This document shows positions 4,822-7,476 of a stretch of 7,476 nucleotides of DNA, piece by piece. Source of the DNA: JBFJKD01 sp041600415 (GTDB lineage: Bacteria > Pseudomonadota > Gammaproteobacteria > Pseudomonadales > Porticoccaceae). The position numbers were made by a program, and so were the translations under genes. Position 1 is the first letter of the stretch; each line of letters begins with the position of its first letter. The stretch is from the NCBI GenBank assembly GCA_041600415.1, contig JBFIKF010000017.1, positions 1 through 7,476 on the forward strand. Direction: 5' to 3'. The notes below the pieces were generated by a model. That model was not told where the DNA came from, did not search any database, and saw only the letters and a list, made by a program, of their open reading frames with translations.

Positions 4822-7380
4822 ATGACAAAGCTAAATATCACAGGCTTCATCGGCGAGATACCCGGCCTTATCCCAAGGCTGCTGCCGGGCGCCGCTGCAC
4901 AGCGCGCGATTAACACCCGGTTAAATGATGGCGGCCTATCACCGGTTCGCCAGTCATTCTTCGAGCACGCCTTTTCAGCGCCGTCCTTGGGCTACCAGTC
5001 TATTTACCGTCACAAGGGCGAGTGGCTGGCTTGGGAGTCGGTAGTGCATGCCGCGCCAGGCCCGGTCGCCGACGACAGGCTGTACTTCACGGGCGACGGC
5101 AAGCCCAAGCTGCGCATTGATGGCAAGGAAATGGAGCTGGCCCTGACTACGCCGGCTTTGCCTTTAACGACCGTTCTCGGCGGCACAGAGACTTCGGATG
5201 ACATCACTGTTCGCACGTACACCTATACCCTGGTTACTGAGTACGGCGAAGAATCGGAGCCGGCGCCGGCAAGCCTGCCGATAGACTGGCGGCCCGGGCA
5301 GACGGTCACGCTGAGCAATTTCAGCACCACAATGGAAAGTGTTGGGCGGACCGCAATCCAGCAGCGGATCTACCGGTCCGTTACCACGGCCGGCGGCACT
5401 GCCGAATTCTTCTTGATAGCTGAGCGAGCCGCTACGACCGAGCCATTTCTAGACAACGTGCCAGATGAAAACGTTGCCGGCCTGTTGCCGTCAGCAGACT
5501 GGCAGCCTCCGCCGGATGACCTGGAAGGCCTGATCACGATGCCCAATGGCATGATGGTCGCGCACCGCGGTAAGGATGTGTATTTCTGCGAGCCTTATCG
5601 GCCCCATGCCTGGCCCGAGATTTACATTCTGACTGTTGATTACCCCGTGGTTGGTCTGGGCGCGTTTGGCACGTCCCTGGCGATCATGACCGAGGGGCAC
5701 CCGTACATAGCGGCCGGCGCCCATCCTGCAAGTATGGTCCAGGAGCGACTGGAGCTTAACCTTCCGTGCATAAACGGCAGGGGCATCGCAGACATGGGCT
5801 ATGCCGTCGCGTACCCATCGCATGACGGCCTTGTGATGGTGACTAGCGGCGGCGCAAACATCGCCACTGAGAGCGTCTTCACCAAGCAGAAGTGGCAAGA
5901 GCTCAATATCGAGAACACTGTTGCCGGCCAATACGATGGGCGCTATTTCATGGCGTATCAGGCCATTGTCGATGGCGAGGCGCGCGCGGAAACCGTGATC
6001 ATTGACCTGAGCGGAGAGCAGCCATTCACCATCCGAACGGATGAATACCCGGCGGCCTTCTTTTTCGATGTGACAGAAAGCAGCCTGTTCATGCTGGTTG
6101 GTCGCAACGTGTTTCGCTGGGACACTATTGGTGCGCCGCCCAAAACGCAGACATGGAAATCCAAGCAGTTTGTCGTGGCCAAGCCGACCAACTTCGGCGC
6201 GCTTTATATTGAAGCCGAGGATGCGCTATCGGCCAGCGACCAAGCCGCGATCGATGCCGAAATTGCGGCAATCATGGCGGAGAATCAGGCGCTTCTGGCC
6301 GACACCGGGCCATTAGTCATAGATTCATGGGATTTGTCGTCCGCAGCCTACGATAATGTTGAATACAATCCGGCCGAATTTTCGTTCGCGGTAGATATGT
6401 TCTTTAAGCCAGAAGGCGACAAACTATACATATCGCACGACAACAACAATCCGAATAGCGGTGATGCCATTCATCAGTATAGTGTATCGCCCGCTTTTGA
6501 TCTGAGCGGCATTACCTACGACGGCGTATCTCTTAGCACCGGAGGGGTCGACTCTCTTTCCACTGGAATTTTCTTTAAGCCCGATGGATCGGCGGTTTAT
6601 GTCGCCGGTAATATTAACGACCGGGTGTACCAATACAGTTTGTCGACGCCGTGGGAGCTGTCTACAGGGTCGCTTCTTACGTTCTATTATGTGGGAGCGC
6701 AAGAAACCCAGATCGAGAACGTATTTTTCCGTGACGACGGAACGACCATGTATATCCTTGGCCAATTCGGGAACCAAGTAAGGTCGTACACGCTAAGCAC
6801 TCCATGGGCTGTAAATACGGCGACGTATGATAATTTAGCATTTTCAGTTGGAGCTCAGGACTTTTCGCCGGAAGGGCTATTCATTAAGCCTGACGGCACA
6901 AAAATGTATGTGTCTGGGAACAGCTCTCAAGCTGTGCATCAATATTCGCTGTCTGTCCCGTGGGATATTTCATCGGCCGTCTATGATAATGAATCGCTCG
7001 CACTTACATCTTCCTATAAGGGAATATTTTTCAAGAGCGACGGCACTCGCCTTTACGGTATCGCTCAGGTTCTAAGGCAATATTCTTTTCAAGGGAGCCC
7101 TGGTGTTGGCACTATCGGCGGCGATCTCAACGGCGCAGCCATAAACGAGTACGCAGTCAATCATGATGCGCTGCGTAATCCTCCAGAGGCTGGAGCGCGC
7201 TATTTCTTCTGCCGAATATTTGCCGACAAGGAGCTTAAATTCTCGACCACTGATTTTGGCCGCGCTGTTCGCCTGCCGTCTGGCTTCCTGGCCCGAATTT
7301 GGGAAGTCGAGATCAACAGCGACATGGTTATCTCGCAGGCCGCGATGGCAACAACCGCGGCCGAGCTGATGGAGTTCTAG
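4822..7380 (+). CDS. Tail nozzle-like (T7 gp12-class) protein with internal beta-propeller insertion
   Basis: This is an 852-residue protein, about the size of podovirus nozzle proteins (T7 gp12 has 794). The N-terminus (GLIPRLLPGAAAQRAINTRL, 15-34, then GGLSPVR) matches the opening typical of such tail-tube proteins. It is followed by LYFTGDGKPKLRIDG (87-101), a fibronectin-like YTYTLVTEYGEESEPAPA (133-150) and RIYRS (182-186). The main beta-rich body includes MPNGMMVAHRGKDVYFCEPY (240-259), GLGAFGTSLAIMTEG (278-292) and YDGRYFMAY (371-379). A short helix at 473-493 precedes five propeller-like repeats (498-757). The canonical ending resumes at GGDLNGAAINEYAVN (766-780) and runs through ARYFFCRIFADKELKFST (792-809) to the C-terminus. 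The start lies three bases after the previous stop and has no clear Shine-Dalgarno, so translation is probably coupled. There is no signal peptide or membrane helix. It would form the distal tail tube. The nozzle role is inferred from pattern and gene order. Confidence 0.7.
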   Translation: MTKLNITGFIGEIPGLIPRLLPGAAAQRAINTRLNDGGLSPVRQSFFEHAFSAPSLGYQSIYRHKGEWLAWESVVHAAPGPVADDRLYFTGDGKPKLRIDGKEMELALTTPALPLTTVLGGTETSDDITVRTYTYTLVTEYGEESEPAPASLPIDWRPGQTVTLSNFSTTMESVGRTAIQQRIYRSVTTAGGTAEFFLIAERAATTEPFLDNVPDENVAGLLPSADWQPPPDDLEGLITMPNGMMVAHRGKDVYFCEPYRPHAWPEIYILTVDYPVVGLGAFGTSLAIMTEGHPYIAAGAHPASMVQERLELNLPCINGRGIADMGYAVAYPSHDGLVMVTSGGANIATESVFTKQKWQELNIENTVAGQYDGRYFMAYQAIVDGEARAETVIIDLSGEQPFTIRTDEYPAAFFFDVTESSLFMLVGRNVFRWDTIGAPPKTQTWKSKQFVVAKPTNFGALYIEAEDALSASDQAAIDAEIAAIMAENQALLADTGPLVIDSWDLSSAAYDNVEYNPAEFSFAVDMFFKPEGDKLYISHDNNNPNSGDAIHQYSVSPAFDLSGITYDGVSLSTGGVDSLSTGIFFKPDGSAVYVAGNINDRVYQYSLSTPWELSTGSLLTFYYVGAQETQIENVFFRDDGTTMYILGQFGNQVRSYTLSTPWAVNTATYDNLAFSVGAQDFSPEGLFIKPDGTKMYVSGNSSQAVHQYSLSVPWDISSAVYDNESLALTSSYKGIFFKSDGTRLYGIAQVLRQYSFQGSPGVGTIGGDLNGAAINEYAVNHDALRNPPEAGARYFFCRIFADKELKFSTTDFGRAVRLPSGFLARIWEVEINSDMVISQAAMATTAAELMEF
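6313..7092 (+). repeat. Five tandem beta-propeller-like repeats inside the nozzle-like gene
   Basis: Five degenerate protein repeats of about 46-57 residues lie end to end, beginning near residues 503, 559, 611, 662 and 714. Each opens with a W/F-D-L/I-S-type strand (WDLSSAAYDN, FDLSGITYDG, WELSTGSLLT, WAVNTATYDN, WDISSAVYDN). Each has a central F-F-K-P-D-G-x-x-x-Y-V hairpin (FFKPEGDKLYI, FFKPDGSAVYV, FFRDDGTTMYI, FIKPDGTKMYV, FFKSDGTRLYG) and closes with a Q-Y-S strand (HQYSVS, YQYSLS, RSYTLS, HQYSLS, RQYSF). This is the sequence behaviour of NHL/YncE-like propeller blades. Repeats 2-4 are the most regular; the first has an Asn-rich loop (NNNPNSGD) and the last is shortened. The stretch is about 48% G+C by hand count, against about 59% for 5701-6060. 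The propeller fold is inferred. Confidence 0.78.
7371..7374 (+). promoter_or_regulatory. Ribosome binding site of the last, partial gene
   Basis: GGAG at 7371-7374 lies inside the final codons of the nozzle-like gene, seven bases before the ATG at 7382. It supports that ATG as a real start and suggests coupled translation with the upstream gene, whose TAG stop is one base before the new start. Confidence 0.6.
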
Positions 7381-7381
7381 C

Positions 7382-7476
7382 ATGGCGCGCGGTGATCAGA
7401 AGTATGGCGCAGGGCTGCGCGAGGCGGGCAGAACGCCGACGGGCGCAACCGGCGAAAAAGACCTGGAGATTCGCAT
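7382..7476 (+). CDS. Partial hypothetical phage protein (5' end only)
   Basis: The window ends 31 codons into this reading frame, which starts one base after the nozzle-like gene and has GGAG seven bases upstream. The visible N-terminus begins MARGDQKYGAGLREAG and continues through a Gly/Thr-rich stretch to EKDLEIR. It is hydrophilic and charged, with no signal peptide or membrane segment in the visible part. It resembles no family that I can name from so short a piece. Its place after a nozzle-like gene makes another tail or virion-associated protein the likeliest identity, but that is only an inference from position. Confidence 0.6.
   Translation, partial: MARGDQKYGAGLREAGRTPTGATGEKDLEIR

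Noticed and set aside
5491..5931. A 146-codon open frame on the - strand within the nozzle-like gene
   Set aside because: It is antisense shadow coding rich in His, Arg and Gly, inside a region whose + strand frame shows conserved tail-protein motifs.
6313..7092. The tandem repeats as a DNA-level repeat array, CRISPR or mobile element
   Set aside because: The repeats are visible only in the protein; the DNA units have diverged, the reading frame is continuous, and there are no spacers, terminal inverted repeats or target duplications.

Overview
The window is a block of virion structural genes from a tailed, probably short-tailed (podovirus-like), bacteriophage or prophage. All seven complete genes and one partial gene lie on the + strand. 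They are tightly packed, with stop/start overlaps or gaps of a few bases except around the capsid genes, and most have a good Shine-Dalgarno sequence. Base composition is in the mid to high 50s % G+C by hand estimate. That fits a proteobacterial host, but nothing here fixes the host genus. No integrase, repressor, lysis, replication, tRNA, IS or CRISPR sequence is present, so free phage and prophage cannot be told apart.

Layout: (1) 1-70, a leader with the tail end of whatever lies upstream and the ribosome binding site of the capsid gene. (2) 71-1655, the capsid pair: an N4-gp56-type major capsid protein and a 148-residue protein that is probably a capsid decoration or cement protein. An inverted repeat over the capsid stop codon and a 14-bp palindrome sit between them. 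(3) 1680-1704, a strong intrinsic terminator closing the capsid block. (4) 1742-3551, an acidic 158-residue protein, a DUF6682-type phage adaptor protein and a 223-residue protein that looks like a second head-tail connector or adaptor, all translationally coupled (TAATG and ATGA junctions). (5) 3562-4818, a 418-residue modular tail fibre/appendage protein. (6) 4822-7380, an 852-residue protein resembling the tail nozzle (T7 gp12-like) class. (7) From 7382, the first 31 codons of an unrecognised gene cut off by the window end.

Together these encode the shell, its probable cement, the adaptor ring(s) below the portal, the nozzle of a short tail and a receptor-binding appendage. The most unusual item is inside the last complete gene. 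Residues about 498-757 hold five tandem units of roughly 50 residues with beta-propeller character, placed between what look like the two halves of an ordinary nozzle-like protein. This stretch is clearly more A+T-rich (about 48% G+C by hand count, against about 59% just upstream). I read it as an acquired beta-propeller cassette that may give the tail tube an extra surface-binding or docking module. The rest is a fairly conventional virion morphogenesis region.
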